From Epiperipatus broadwayi (Eukaryota; Onychophora; Udeonychophora; Euonychophora; Peripatidae): a DNA stretch of 64,000 nt. Made by a program: the position numbers and the translations under genes. Positions 49,206 through 61,433 of this stretch are shown here, one piece after another. Under the pieces are notes generated by a model. That model searched no databases. It was given only the letters and a program-made list of their open reading frames with translations, and had not been told where the DNA came from. How positions within the stretch are numbered: position 1 is the stretch's first letter; each line of letters begins with the position of its first letter. The DNA lies in the NCBI GenBank assembly GCA_028023455.1, contig JAQFVV010012420.1:2420001-2484000 (forward strand), written 5' to 3'.

Positions 49206-49640
49206 TTTTTATGAATATGTTAGTGAGATTCTAGTTGCATCTATGAACATCAAATCCAGCTGACTTTATTGTTTGATTTGGTAAAAAAAAAAGTTGTTGC
49301 AACCTAATGAGAATTCCATTTTTACACAATTTTTTATTTGTAGATTCTTGATTGAAAATCCAAAAAATAGATCTTGATTTAAGATGAGTCTTACTTGGTG
49401 AAATGATTTCTAGAGTTATTGGCAATTCCAATCTACTTAATAACTTTTTATACATTTTTTATGTTGAAGCTAATATCTAGTAGAGGACTATTCAAAGAAT
49501 AGGAAGCCACTGCAAATGAATACATTTAGAGTGTACTAGTAACATTTCTCTGGGTAATATTCAAATGAGTATCCAGAAGTTTAGTATAGTTTTTTCTTCA
49601 AATGGGGAGCAGAATATGCTAGTGCTGAGGAAATGTAAAA
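49206..49640 (-). repeat. Unclassified repeat with coding-like block, copy 2
   Basis: The partner of 24100-24510. The 74-codon frame at 49231-49455 ends with FLPNQTIKSAGFDVHRCN, conserved in the other copy. Both copies are minus strand. Here it lies between two LINE remnants of the same orientation. Confidence 0.5.
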
Positions 49641-49825
49641 TATTTGCACAAAGTATTTATAAAATGAAAATTTAAAAAAAAAAAACCCCAAAAAAACGAC
49701 ACAATTGACTCATCACATCAAACATTAAACATGTGTTAGTTCATGTACTTACAGAATGAATTCAGAACAAAATTATTGTGTTGTCTTTTTGTTGTTGTTG
49801 TTGTTTGATTCACTACTTTTGATTT

Positions 49826-50990
49826 TTTTTTTTTTTGGTACTTTTTTTAGTTTCAAAATACACTTTTATTCACTCTTCATATGAAATAGAAAGTTACATA
49901 TCAAATACAGTATTTCTACTAAGATTACATCGCATATATATAGAATTCTTATCAATCAAAATATACTATAATTTACAATGAATCCAACATAATGATCAAT
50001 AACATATAATAAATCAAACAACATGTTAATTTACTTTAAAAGGAGGCTTAGGAGCATAAATGATATCAAATTAACATAAGCCTCCTTTCAGGGCCATCTA
50101 TCAGAATCCACATTTTTTGATTGCATGAAAATCAATTTACATAATTTACAAGAATATAGATAACTTCTTATAGCAAAACTTATTAAACCAAAGGTCTTAA
50201 ACATTACATATAACAAATTTGAGTCTTTTTACATACATTACTTTAATGAAATATCCCAATATTTGCAGCATTATCATGCAGTCAGCTTAACCAAATGTTT
50301 TTTTCTACTTGGACACCAAATCATCTGATTACTTCAGCTGTCAGACCTTTTCACTATTTTCCTTCTCCATCACTTAACACCCACTCTTAAAAGGTTCATC
50401 TCCTTCTTCAGCCAATTTTTGATATGAGTGATCACTGAATATTCTCATGGCTAGTTTCTTGTACAATGTTATACTTCAATATCCTCCAGGACTTATTCAT
50501 TGTCTTAGATTGATTTGAAACCAAGTTTGATCGATTAGCCATTTTTGGCAAAATTTTTTGTCAGTATTTTTAATTTGTTGTAATAAATACACTATTGTTT
50601 TAATTGGGTTATAGTCTTTCTCACTCTCAAAAAGCAGTTTATCTCTCAGTGTCCAAATACAAAAATTGATAAATGTTGCTAGTCTTATAATTCCAAAGTG
50701 ACCTTTCTTAAATGTGTTTATCAAATGTATGCACATTGCTTCGCCATAGTTAGTAAAGGATTTGATGGCATTACACAGGCTAGTCCAAATTTGGCATTCC
50801 TCTAGTATATGTACCATTGTCTCACCATCCCTTCTACATAATGAGCATATAGTGTACAAATCATAACCCCTTTGATTATGCAGAAAAGCTGTGGTATGGA
50901 AGGCCCCTAGGTTGACCTTGATCAGAAAGTCTATAAATCTTGGTTCTAATTTTAATTTTTTCCCCTGAGTATTAATAAAAAAGTTTTTTG
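49826..50990 (-). pseudogene. LINE ORF2 C-terminus with zinc finger, copy B
   Basis: The frame 50497-50859 encodes CSLCRRDGETMVHILEEC, the same zinc finger as copy A. The reading frame extends upstream without a stop through RFIDFLIKVNLGAFHTTAF, which parallels KLINFIIKFNLSTLLTSHF in copy A, so the two are homologous but far diverged. A long T run at 49825-49838 marks a poly-A type 3' end on the minus strand. There is about 650 bp of 3' UTR. The RT domain is missing. Confidence 0.65.
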
Positions 50991-50999
50991 ATTACATTA

Positions 51000-52080
51000 T
51001 TGCTTTACAAAAATCTAGGCTTACTTTTTATTTTTGTTATCAGGGCTCTTGCAACAAATTTACTTCCACAGTGTATCATACTTGGTGCATTCACCATAGA
51101 ATGAACACCTCTCTAACTGTAGTCCTGTATTGTAGTGTATTTTCGACTATATCTTCCTAATGAAAACTGCCAATATTGCTTTTCTTTAGAGTATGTCTCA
51201 GATAATTTTTATAATTATCACAAAAATCATGCTTATATTTGTCGTAAAGTTTGTTTTTTAGAAAATCCATTATTCACTTCACATACTAATGAAAATTATA
51301 ACATTAGATTCAACAAATCTCTTTAAACCAGATGAAAAAATATATGGATTGGTTGTCTAATTTTCCATCATATTTTAGAATAGAAAAGTATATAACTTTG
51401 AATAATTTTGAACAAAGAGAAATTTTTTTGAAGCAGAAGAAGTATTATGTTATTGCATTCTTAAAATTTTGTATATTAGATGAAATAATTACAATAAAAT
51501 GAGTAGACTTATGTTTATGTGATAAGACCACTGTGATTAGTTTAATGTAATCTGCTTTCTATACATGTATGCTGAGTGTATTATCAAATACCATCAAGCT
51601 ATATTTATATATTAAAAAACCTTGTCACATAATGGCTAAAAAATTCACAACTTCGGGTTTGATTTAAACTAGTTAAACATAATAAAAAAAAAATTCAGAT
51701 ATTTGGACAGTAACCAACCTACCTAGTTAGGGAATATCAATTGGCATATGAATATGTACATAGTATTGACTATAACTAATACAAAGCATTCATAATTAGT
51801 GGAAAAGATATCACACTTTTAGAGATGCTGAAACTATGATATATCTTTAGCTTTTTATATTTTTTATTTATTAATATATTAAAGTAATTTTTTTAAAAAA
51901 AAATTTCATGCTTTTTATTTTTTTTTTTTTTTAAAAATTGCACTTTTAAATTTATGCAGCAATTTGAAGCAATAGACCAAAAACTGCCATGGACTTCTAT
52001 TTATATTTTTCTCATAATTTAATTCCCTTAATGTTATTAATAATAATGATATGATGAGAATAATAATAATAAACATAAAA
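51000..52080. other. AT-rich spacer
   Basis: No supported gene. Confidence 0.4.
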
Positions 52081-52715
52081 TATCATCACATGAGTACCAC
52101 TTTTTATGCTTCCACAAATAACCTGTTAAAACAGTAGCAAAAATTTTCCCTTGCAATAGTGCCACCTAGTATAATTTTAGTAATCAATAGATAATAGTAA
52201 GTTGTGCATCTTAATTTCTAACCAGCATCTTCCCATCCAGTGAGTAGCATTGGATCTGGGAGCAGTATACCTGGAACTTTAGATCTGATGTATCTCTCCA
52301 GCATCTACTTTTTGGTTAATTATAACATTATCATCTCAAACTGAAACACAATAATGTATTCAAACCCAAGACACCAAAATATATACATTTTGAACTGTAT
52401 TCAGTCTATATAACTATACAGGCAAATTAATTTGGATTGAAAATATTGTATGTTTTCATTTTGGGATGATAGCTTTATAGTTAACAAAAAAGTAAAAAAG
52501 TGGAAGCTGGAGAGATGCATCAAGTCCAAAGATCCACTATTTCCAGATCCAAAGGTCTTCACTGATAAAAGCTATAAGCCAGTAACTAGTGAGAGAATAT
52601 TGGATGGGAAGGCAATAAATAGGGATTAAGATATACAATCTTCTAGCATTTATTGAATTTCTAGACTTTATACTAGGTAACACTAATGTATAGAAAAAAA
52701 AATTTGCTGTAATAA
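52081..52715 (+). mobile_element. Hammerhead family A foldback, decayed
   Basis: The left half is inverted (the CATCACATGAG tail at 52083 and AACAGTAGCAA near 52130), the right half forward, meeting near 52380. A decayed hammerhead core is at 52541-52600 (CTGATAA, stem II AGCTATAAGC, GTAAC, ACTAGT, then a TTGGAT stem I arm). Many substitutions make it an old copy; borders are approximate. Confidence 0.65.
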
Positions 52716-55700
52716 TTAGCCTATTGTTTAAATAAATTTTAATTGTTGTACTTGCCAACATCCACAAATCATGGTTTAAAAAAAAATTGCTTTTAGTAAT
52801 AATCACAAAACAATATTCACTTCCAATAAACAATGATGTTGACCTACTCTATTGCATGAGCTTTATGAACAATTGTGATATGCTAACAAATAGTGTTTGG
52901 TGTACATAACAACATAATAGCAGGCAGTGCACAGTATCAATGTTTTCAAGAAAACAATCATTAAATCAGATGCAAACAGTATTAAACTGTAGCATCAAAC
53001 TAATACAATGCCACAACTAATTATCAAATTATGGAGAGAAAAATATCATAAAAGAAGAAATTTGAACCATAAAAGACACCTTAACTCGAGTAAGTTCCTA
53101 TTGCCTAAATCAGCCTATCAAAGATTTCTACTTTATTATTTACATGGATAGATAATAAAATCTTTACTTAAATCATATAATGTTCACTATGAATAGTGTA
53201 AAGAGCTTAAGTTAGACTTATTATAGTTTAATATTTACTATATGCTTCTTTAATTAGTTAATGGTGAAATTTTTAGTGTCACGTATACACTCTATGTATG
53301 TTTTTACATTTTGTATGTGTAAAATATAAAAATATGTATATCACATATGAAGGAGATGTGTAAACTATGCATAATGCAAAAAGATATTATAGAAGCTATT
53401 TTATATTTCAGCACCATCAGTGATATTAATATTTAATATACATATAATGTTTACCACAGAACTTAAATCATGATAAAATATTTGCTGTCATACCATTTCT
53501 GTACTGTATAATTTTATAGCTATTATTATAACTGAATTATGTTTGAATTGAATCATTACCATGTTATATAATAAATAAGTAAATGAACATATATGCATAT
53601 TCAATGTGATATTTAATTATTACAAAATCTCATAGGCTGAAATATTTATATAATAATAGATTTGAGGTAACATTGATAAGGAGATCTAACAAAATATACA
53701 CCTAAATTAAAAACATTTCTGCAGAGCTCTTATTTCTGCATTTACATTAATATGTATTTTGATTTATTACAAAGCAAAAAATCGGAAGAATCTTCAATGC
53801 TTTTGTTACCAAAATAACATTCATCTGATTTTTTTAGAACAGGTTTCTCAATGTTCAATCCAGTTTCTCTCTTCCATAGATTCTCTTCTCCACATCACTC
53901 CAACAATTAAAACTAATACACATTCAAAATTTATTATCTTCTTGTGCTCCTTCTCTATTTACTATATATTATTTAAAATTTTGAAGAACTATTGTATTGC
54001 CAGATTTATAAACAATACATTAAAATCCTAAATACTAATTTCTATCAAAATAAGACTCCATTTTAATAGTTTTGATTCATTCTATCACTTTTTTGGTGAA
54101 GATTGCATTAGACTTATACAAAAATAACTTAAGAAATAGAAAAGCAGTATTTAAAATAGTCAATAGTTTTAAAGATAAGTAACTAATCTATTTCTTTTAT
54201 GCCAGTTCTACTCCTTAGACAAAAGTCATATATTAAAAATTAATCGGAAATTTGTCTAGAATAGCATGTATTGATTACTCTAAGCTGTAGAAGCGGAGTA
54301 GTGGAAATAGATTTGTTACATAAAAGTATTATCTAAGCTGAGATCATGTCATATTTTGTTAGTTTTAAAATATATATAATTTTTATGTAGCAAATTTTTT
54401 TAAAAAATACTGTTACATGATTTATTTGTAAGAGAATTTCAACCAATAGAATAATAGATTGGTTTATTACTTAGAAGCTCATAAGAAACTTGATTATTGG
54501 AAGTAACAGAGCTGAGCCATGATTCGTGGATCTTGAACTCCAAAGTCTGACTATCTATATTTTTCATCTGTTTAAAATCTTACAGATATAAAATTTTAAA
54601 TATAAATTTTATTACAAAATAATACTCTCAGTTAAAAGATGCACTTTACTTTAAACCACTATCAAACAACTTTAACAGATATCAAATATTTCTCATAAAA
54701 AATAAACACACTATTCAATGATACTTTACATTTTAAACACCATTTTTAAACAATTGTAACAGATATATAATTACTAAAATTGATACTATATGAAGTCCAG
54801 TTACCAAAAATGCATGAAGATTTTATAGAATTTGATCATAATGGGCACTGCATTTATGACTTAAAACAAGATTAATAAAAACCTTGAGTCTTTTTATAAT
54901 TTTATTTTGCTGTCTTTTGACAAATATGTTATAGCTCATTTATAGTAATAAGATGTTTAAGATTTATTTTACATACAGCTGTTCAAATTCAACTATTATT
55001 AATTTTCTTCTTTTCTGATCCAATTTAATATCTGGTAATTAATGAATATACTCAAAGAAAAAGTAGTTTTTTTTAATCCAGCTTTATTACTACCTAGCAT
55101 GCTTTCAATATACTCAATATATCATATTCTTGACCTAAATAACAACAATAAGATGGTGCATTGAATTATACACACAAAAAAAAAGTCTATCAATTCTATT
55201 TGATGACTGAGTAAGTGTTAGAACAATGTATAATTGGTTTAAAAGATTTAGTATTAAATTATTGTGCATGGTTTGAAGTAATAATAAAGAAAGAATTGTA
55301 AACTGTAGTTAGTGGCTGGGGATGTCATGTGACCAATAGTTCCATTCAATAAGCCAAACTGAGATTTTTCCTTTCTTCAACTAGGATTTGATCCAAGAAC
55401 CTTTGATTATGATAAATACCACAATAAAATGATGAAAGCAGCAAACTCAAGAGAACGAAAAAAAAAAACAAATTCTGAATTTTATGCTAGGAAAGTAAAA
55501 TATTTCAGTTCGTTCAAGAAACTTAATGTCACCTGACTTTTCTCACTATAAAATTATTTTATTGTTTAAAACAATATAAAATTTTTATCATAATAGTTAA
55601 ATAAGAATTTGGAAAATGGTGCGATTGAATCAAATTGATACTGTTAGCCTATCATCGACTCCCTATTTCATGATTTAATAAAACCCTTTAAAACAAGTAT

Positions 55701-55930
55701 AAAAAATCTATTTAATAATAAGGCAATTAGAAAAATAGTTTCATTCTTCACCGCACTCACTCCTACTTACTTCAGTTACGCACAAAAAATATATATATAA
55801 GAAATCAATTTTTATTATTGATACCTTTTTTATTAATTTCTATTTTTTTTGTACATAATACAAGCACAGTATACACCCATATTCAAACATAATACTAAGT
55901 CGATGTCTGTATTTCTTCAAAGCAGTATAT
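52716..55930. other. AT-rich spacer
   Basis: A tRNA-like segment at 54480-54560 (minus; GGAGTTCAAGATCC as a B box) is related to 18570-18660. A second B-box-like GGATCAAATCC lies near 55384-55394 on the minus strand. No gene is supported; the 90-codon frame at 53759-54031 has no family features. Confidence 0.4.
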
Positions 55931-55931
55931 T

Positions 55932-56212
55932 TAATTATATAATTGAATATTTATAAATTCAGTTGTCAGATATATTTTAAAAAATTTTATCCACTTAGGA
56001 ACGCTTTCGACTATCCTCGTAGTGGATAAAATTTTTTAAAATATATCTGACTACTGTATTTATAAATAAATTTGCGTTAAGATCACGGAATTGTGGGAAG
56101 GTTAGGTTTTCAAAGTGTTGAGATAGTCGAAAGTGCTCCTAAGTGGATAAATTTTTTAAATATATCTGACTACTGTATTTATAAATATTCAATTATATAA
56201 TTACATATTTGA
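55932..56212. mobile_element. MITE related to 4175-4699
   Basis: It shares the terminal AATTGAATATTTATAAAT..CAGT, the CACTTAGGA.CGCTTTCGACTAT block and the GGAATTGTGGGAAGGTTAG block. An internal hairpin at about 55975-56058 pairs CAGATATATTTTAAAAAATT with its complement. It is a rearranged, shorter copy lying just upstream of the inverted RTE 5' end. Confidence 0.65.
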
Positions 56213-56284
56213 ACATATATATATATTACTCACGTTTTCAATATATATATATGTGTGCACATACCAATGTTATATTTATAGTAT

Positions 56285-56590
56285 ATGCAAGTGTTTACCA
56301 ATTCTAGCATTAAAGTCTCCCATAACAATTTTAAAATGTCGTTTACACTGATTAAAAGCATTTTGTACATCCATATAAAAATCTTCTACTACTTCATCAC
56401 TATGAGAACTTGTTGGGGCATAAACCTGAAATATCTGCATTTGGTATCTGCTATTAAGTTGTATAACTAATCTTGCCACTCTGTCCGATATACCATCAAT
56501 CTCCACAATGTTGTTCTTCCACTTTTTATTTATAATGAATCCTACTCCACTTGTATTTCCATAAAAGATGAAAGTGCTGTAGATAATTTT
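56285..56590 (-). pseudogene. RTE endonuclease, N-terminal half, inverted
   Basis: The minus strand encodes GVGFIINKKWKNNIVEIDGI, then QIFQVYAPTSSHSDEVVEDF and IVMGDFNARIGKH. The GDFNA motif holds catalytic residues of the exonuclease-endonuclease-phosphatase fold, and QVYAPT is also conserved. The segment stops right after GDFNARIGK, where the continuation would be expected, while the next part of the protein begins on the other strand. Confidence 0.85.
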
Positions 56591-58990
56591 GGTTATGGTA
56601 ATAGAAATGAGAGAGGACATATACTTGTGGAGATTGCAGAAAAAGAAAAATTTTATATTATGAATTCTTTTTTTGAGAAAAATGTTAAAAGGAAATGGAA
56701 ATTGAAGCATCCAAATGAAGGTACAGCAGAATTGGATTATATTTTGATTAACAGAAAATACATATTTCAAGATTGTAATGTTCTTAATAAATTTAACACA
56801 GAAAGTGATCATCATTTAGTAAGGTGTAAGATATGTGTTAATGCAAAACTAGCAAGACAAAAATTATTAAGAAAAACAATATTTACAGTTGATATTCCTA
56901 ATCTTCAGAAACATTCTAATGAATTTAAATTAGAACTTACAAATCGGTTTCAAATATTAGTTGATTTTGAACATGATTCAGATTTGTATGAAATTAATAT
57001 GAAAATAACTGATACACTTTTAAAAACTGCAACAAAGATACCTGGTAGAAAAAAGCAGCAATTGACCAATAAAATTTCTATTGAGACTAGAGAATTTATG
57101 AAGAAAAAAAGGAATATGAAGATTTATAAAAATGATGCATTAAAAAGAAGTGAATATCTCAAATTTTGTAAAATGGTGCGGAAAAGAGTTGAAAATGATA
57201 GTAGAAAGTATAACTGTGAACTAGCAAGGAAAGCTGTAGAAGAAAATAAAAGTCTCAAGAATGTAAAACAACATTTTGGTATTGTAGGAAATTTATATCT
57301 GCAATAAGAAAAAAAAGATGGAATTATTACTAAAAAGAGAGATGACATCATGAAATGGGTAGAAGACTTTTATCAAGAATTATATAGTAATAAAGAACAA
57401 GTACCTCCTATATCTATTACATCTCCCGAACTGCCCAGAATTTTAAATGAAGAAGTGAGACATGCAATTAAATGTATGAAGAAAGGAAAGGCTCCAGGTA
57501 ATGATGGAATTATAATTGATATATTAAAAGAAGCAGGTGAAAAAATAGAAAGAATTTTAGCAAAGTTATATACCAATTATAATTGATATATTAAAAGAAG
57601 CAGGTGAAAAAATAGAAAGAATTTTAGCAAAGTTATATACCAAAAAAAATAGAAAGAATTTTAGCAAAGTTATATACCAAATGTCTAAATGATAAAGATG
57701 TACCAGATGATTGGAAGAATGCAGTAATAATATTAATATTTAAAAAGGTGATAAAGAAGATATTAGAAATTACAGACCTATCAGCCATTTATCAGTTTTA
57801 TACAAAGTTTTAACCAAGATAATTACAACTCGTTTGCAGAGAACATTGGATTTCCACCAACCAAGAGAAACAAGCTGGATTTAAAAGTGGTTTTAGTGCA
57901 GTAGATCATATCCAGGCACTGAGAGAGGTTATAGAAAGGACAAATGAATATGAATTACCATTATGTTTTGGATTTGTAGATTATGAAAAGGCATTTAATT
58001 CTATAAACATTTCCTCAGTGCTTAAAGCATTGGATCATTAAGTTAAGGATCCAGGATATTGTCTATTTGAAAGAATATTTATAAAAATGCAACAGCAACA
58101 ATTAGATTACATAATAATATTAGGAAAGTCAACATTGAGAAGAGTGTAAGACAAGGTAACTCCATGTCTCCTAAACTTTTTACAGCAGTGCTGCAAGAAG
58201 TATTTTGTGGATTAAAATGGGAAACTAAAGGAGTGAAAGTAAATGGAGATTATTTAAGTCATTTAGATTTCGCAGATGATGTAGTTGTTTTTGCAAATAA
58301 TGCTTCAGAGCTGCAGGAAATGTTGCAGAAGTTATCAGATGAAAGTAGGACTAAAGATAAATGTTAAAAAGACTAAAGTAATGTTTAATCAATTTGCTCA
58401 AAATGTGAAAATAAAGATTGATTATGATGAATTAGAAGAAGTTAATAGTTACAAATACCTTGGTCAGATTATTAATACAGATGAAAACATAATGGAGGAA
58501 ATTAATCAAAGAATTAAACTTGTTTGGAGTGCTTTTGGTAGAAATAACTTGATACTATAAGGAAATATGCCTATGTGTTTGAAAAGGCAGGTTTTTAACA
58601 ATAGTGTTTTACCAGTTTTTACTTATGGATCTGAAACTTGGACACTTAATAGAAGAGCAATACAGAGACTTCAGACCACTCAGAGAAGTATGGAGAGATG
58701 CATGTTGGAAGTAACAAGACGAGTTCGAAAATGCAATGTATGAGTAAGAGAACAAACAGGTGTTACTAACCTCATTGAAAAAATTAAAAGATTGGAGTTG
58801 GACTGGACATATTGCTAGAAGAGATGATAGTAGATGGACAATTGAAATCTTAAACTGGATTCCAAGAGATTGTAAAAGACCCAGAAAGAGACCACATGTG
58901 AGATGGATGGATGAAATAAGAAAGTGTGCAAGGGTCATGCGGAGAAGAGACTAAAGATCGGAGAAGATGGATTGAACTTGGAGAGACCTT
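56575..58990 (+). pseudogene. RTE endonuclease C-terminal half, reverse transcriptase and C-terminal domain
   Basis: From about 56580: FGYGNRNERGHILVEIA, ELDYILINRKYIF and SDHHLVRC (catalytic His), a basic linker, then RT motifs: KAPGNDGI (57500), DWKNAVIILIFKKGDK (frameshifted), NYRPIS, EQAGFKSGFSAVDHIQALRE, FVDYEKAF (catalytic Asp), SVRQGNSMSPKLF, and FADDVVVFA (58267-58293, catalytic DD). After it come YKYLGQII, FTYGSETWTL and GHIARRDDSRW, typical of the RTE/BovB C-terminus. A 67-bp tandem duplication plus a partial third copy (57508-57680) shifts the frame. Several other stops and frameshifts exist. Nearly all motifs are readable, so it is a relatively young copy. Confidence 0.88.
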
Positions 58991-59216
58991 CATCCTGCAG
59001 TGTATTGATAATGGTTGATGATGATGATATGTGAGTGTTAAAAATTGCATATTATAATGAGATTCATTAATATTTAAATACAGGTATACTTTATATCCCT
59101 CGAGTTTAGATGCAATTATAAGGATTTTGAACCTAGACTTTCAAGCTCCATTTAGCTATCCAATCTATCTCATACAACCAATACACATGACCACACATAT
59201 GTGAAAAAGATAAATG

Positions 59217-59278
59217 ATCTCCAGATATATGTATTTCATGCTAAACCAGCACTCATCAGATGGTCCAGAACATCATCT
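59217..59278 (-). ncRNA. Hammerhead ribozyme, family B
   Basis: On the minus strand: CTGATGA, stem II GTGCT/AGCAT with loop GGTTT, GAAA, a 3-bp stem III ATA/TAT with loop CATA, cleavage triplet ATC, then TGG pairing with CCA, and an outer ATGAT/ATCAT helix. One extra T disturbs the base of stem I; the 7.0-kb copy shows the fuller CCAA/TTGG. All core residues are present. Confidence 0.6.
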
Positions 59279-59947
59279 CCCACACACATATATATAATCA
59301 GTGCTCAGTTTATATTAAGATAGCAAATCTTCAAACTTTAATAGATAGACTTCAATTTACTCCATCTCTCTAATACTTCATCCATCCATACTATTACTCC
59401 ATCTTTCTAATACTCCATCTATACCATTGAAAATCTGATGATGGAATGCCCAAATCCCTTGATGATACCAATATTATTGTCATGTACCTGTTGTTTTTAA
59501 ATCACTCTGATCCCTCATGTATAGGATCTTGTTCATTTAAATACAAAGAAAAGGAATGGGCAGGATACAGACTGAATCTGTAACATTTAAGTACAGGTAT
59601 AATGCCTGGAGTTTAGATGTAATTATAGGAAATTTGAACCCAAACTTTCAAGCTCCCTTCAGTTATCCAATCTATCTCATACAAATTCAGCTGTATCCTG
59701 TCCATCGCTCTTCTGTGTATTTAAATGAACAAAGTCCAATATATGAGATGTCAGATGGACTTAAAATCAACATGGATATGACAATAATATTGGCATCATC
59801 AAGGGATTTGGGCATTTCATCATCAGATTTTCAATGGTATGAATAGCTGAAGAATTGGAGAGTGGAGTAGATTGAAGCCTGTCTATTAAAGTTTGAAGAT
59901 TTGCTATCTTAATATAAACTGAGCACTGATTATATATGCGTGGGAGG

Positions 59948-60005
59948 TGATGAGCTGGACCAACTGATGAGTGCTGGTTCACCATTAAATATGTGTAATG
60001 AGATC
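59948..60005 (+). ncRNA. Hammerhead family B, forward copy, decayed
   Basis: CTGATGA and the CCAA side of stem I are kept, but the GAAA is TAAA and the TTGG partner is lost (AATG). It is probably inactive. It pairs as an inverted repeat with 59217-59278. Confidence 0.5.
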
Positions 60006-60115
60006 ATTTATTTTTTTCACGTGTGTGGTCATGTGTATGGTTGTGTGAGATAGAGTGGATAGCTGAATGGAGTTTGAAAGTCCGTATTCAGACCCCCTAT
60101 AATAAGATTCATTAT

Positions 60116-61420
60116 TATCAGAAAATTTGAATACCGCGAGAAGGCGTAGAACCAGATATCGCGGATATATGGGATGCTTTAATACTGAAATTATATAAAT
60201 TCTACAAAATGCAATACAAATTAAGCTAAATGTATATCAGTTTTTGATTAAAAAAAGAGTCGGAAATACAATCACTGCTTACACCCTTAAAAAAAACTAA
60301 TCAACAATGCTTCTCCACTAGAAGAAAATAATTAGTGGTTAATTAAACAGTTTTAAAGAGATTTACACTCCTCCCCTTCGCGTTACTTATAAAAACATAA
60401 TCAATAGAAGGTTTTGTAAATCTTTCTGAAATTGTTGAAAGATTTCTAAGTACTTATACATGTGATTGTGACCCTGCAATTCTATTCGTTACAAAAAATC
60501 AATAAAGCTTGTCGTGTAGCTCCACCCATTAAACTAGAGTGATAAAGAACAGGAGGTTGTAAATTATTTAGGGTGAAAGGTTACAAATCATATCACTTCC
60601 TTTAACCCTTCAATGGTGGAGCACACAAACTCAGCATTTTTTTTCTTTTCTTAACTTCAATTAGTTATAATAAAAAAAAGCGTGAATGATTTTAAAATAA
60701 TAAATAATTTATAACTAACGTAATAAATGGTGATGTATTAATGCAATTAAATAATTACAACGGAATAGTATTTCACATAATTGAGATTGAATGCATATAT
60801 AAAAAAGACGTCCGGCGGAAAATTTGTAAACACATATAAATACTAGCATTTGATTGCCTTTGTACAAAGATTTGTTTGTGGGTATGTATAATACATATAA
60901 GAGAAAGTATATTGAAAAGTGGTTTAATCCTTTTTTTTAAAGGTCATCATAATGAGATTCATCTAATTGCTTCAAATTGGCATGGAATTTTCAATTACAG
61001 TTAACTAGTTAATTATCCATTGCCAGGTTGAGATTCAAAACCAGATGAGGCAAAACTTACATTAAGCTTAGGATTTTACTTTTTAAATAATTAGTCGTAG
61101 CCGAACGAACTATGCATTTAGTATTACTTAGTAATTATATATCGGTTTATTATGATAAAAAAAAAACTAATTAGGCTGATCAGTCACGACTTCATCGTCA
61201 CTATTTTATCTATGAAAGTTTATTTGAGAGACTTTTGTCTGCAGTGGTTATTTAAAGCTGTATCATTTTTTATCTATTGTATAGGTAGCAAAAAGATTTG
61301 CTACCAAAAAAAATTTTGAAGATTGTTTAGGAAATTTTGCAACTATTTGAAAAAAAAATCAAACTATTTCCAATCTGATTTCTAAATCATGAGGCGTAAC
61401 ACTACAAAATAAATTGCAAG
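60116..61420. other. Spacer, slightly GC-richer at 60360-60640
   Basis: No gene or repeat recognised. The patch at 60360-60640 has several CpGs and a less AT-rich composition but no motif I can name. Confidence 0.35.
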
Positions 61421-61433
61421 AAAATAATTAATT

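Larger units (their letters stand above)
56276..59035 (+). mobile_element. RTE/BovB-like LINE with inverted 5' end
   Basis: RTE elements encode an apurinic-type endonuclease followed by an RT and end in short simple repeats. Here the endonuclease first part lies on the minus strand (56285-56590), and the rest on the plus strand from about 56575. The 3' end is a TGATGATGATGAT tract near 59015-59030. The head-to-head arrangement is the signature of twin priming during insertion. The whole copy is about 2.75 kb, and the first part of the endonuclease plus some sequence at the inversion is missing. Confidence 0.85.
59070..60098 (+). mobile_element. Hammerhead family B foldback with tRNA-like module
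   Basis: The left arm (about 59080-59570) and a second fragment (59586-59690) are inverted, the right arm (59690-60098) forward, meeting near GGATACAG / CTGTATCC. Each full arm has a hammerhead-like core and a tRNA-like module whose B box reads GGTTCAAA-type. TATAATGAGATTCATTA (59053-59069) and TATAATAAGATTCATTA (60099-60115) flank it as a 17-bp near-duplication. It inserted just behind the RTE 3' end. Confidence 0.7.

Noticed and set aside
53759-54031. 90-codon plus-strand frame
   Set aside because: Hydrophobic AT-rich frame with no family motif or splice context.
57124-59050. Minus-strand frames of 66-109 codons
   Set aside because: They are antisense shadows of the RTE ORF.
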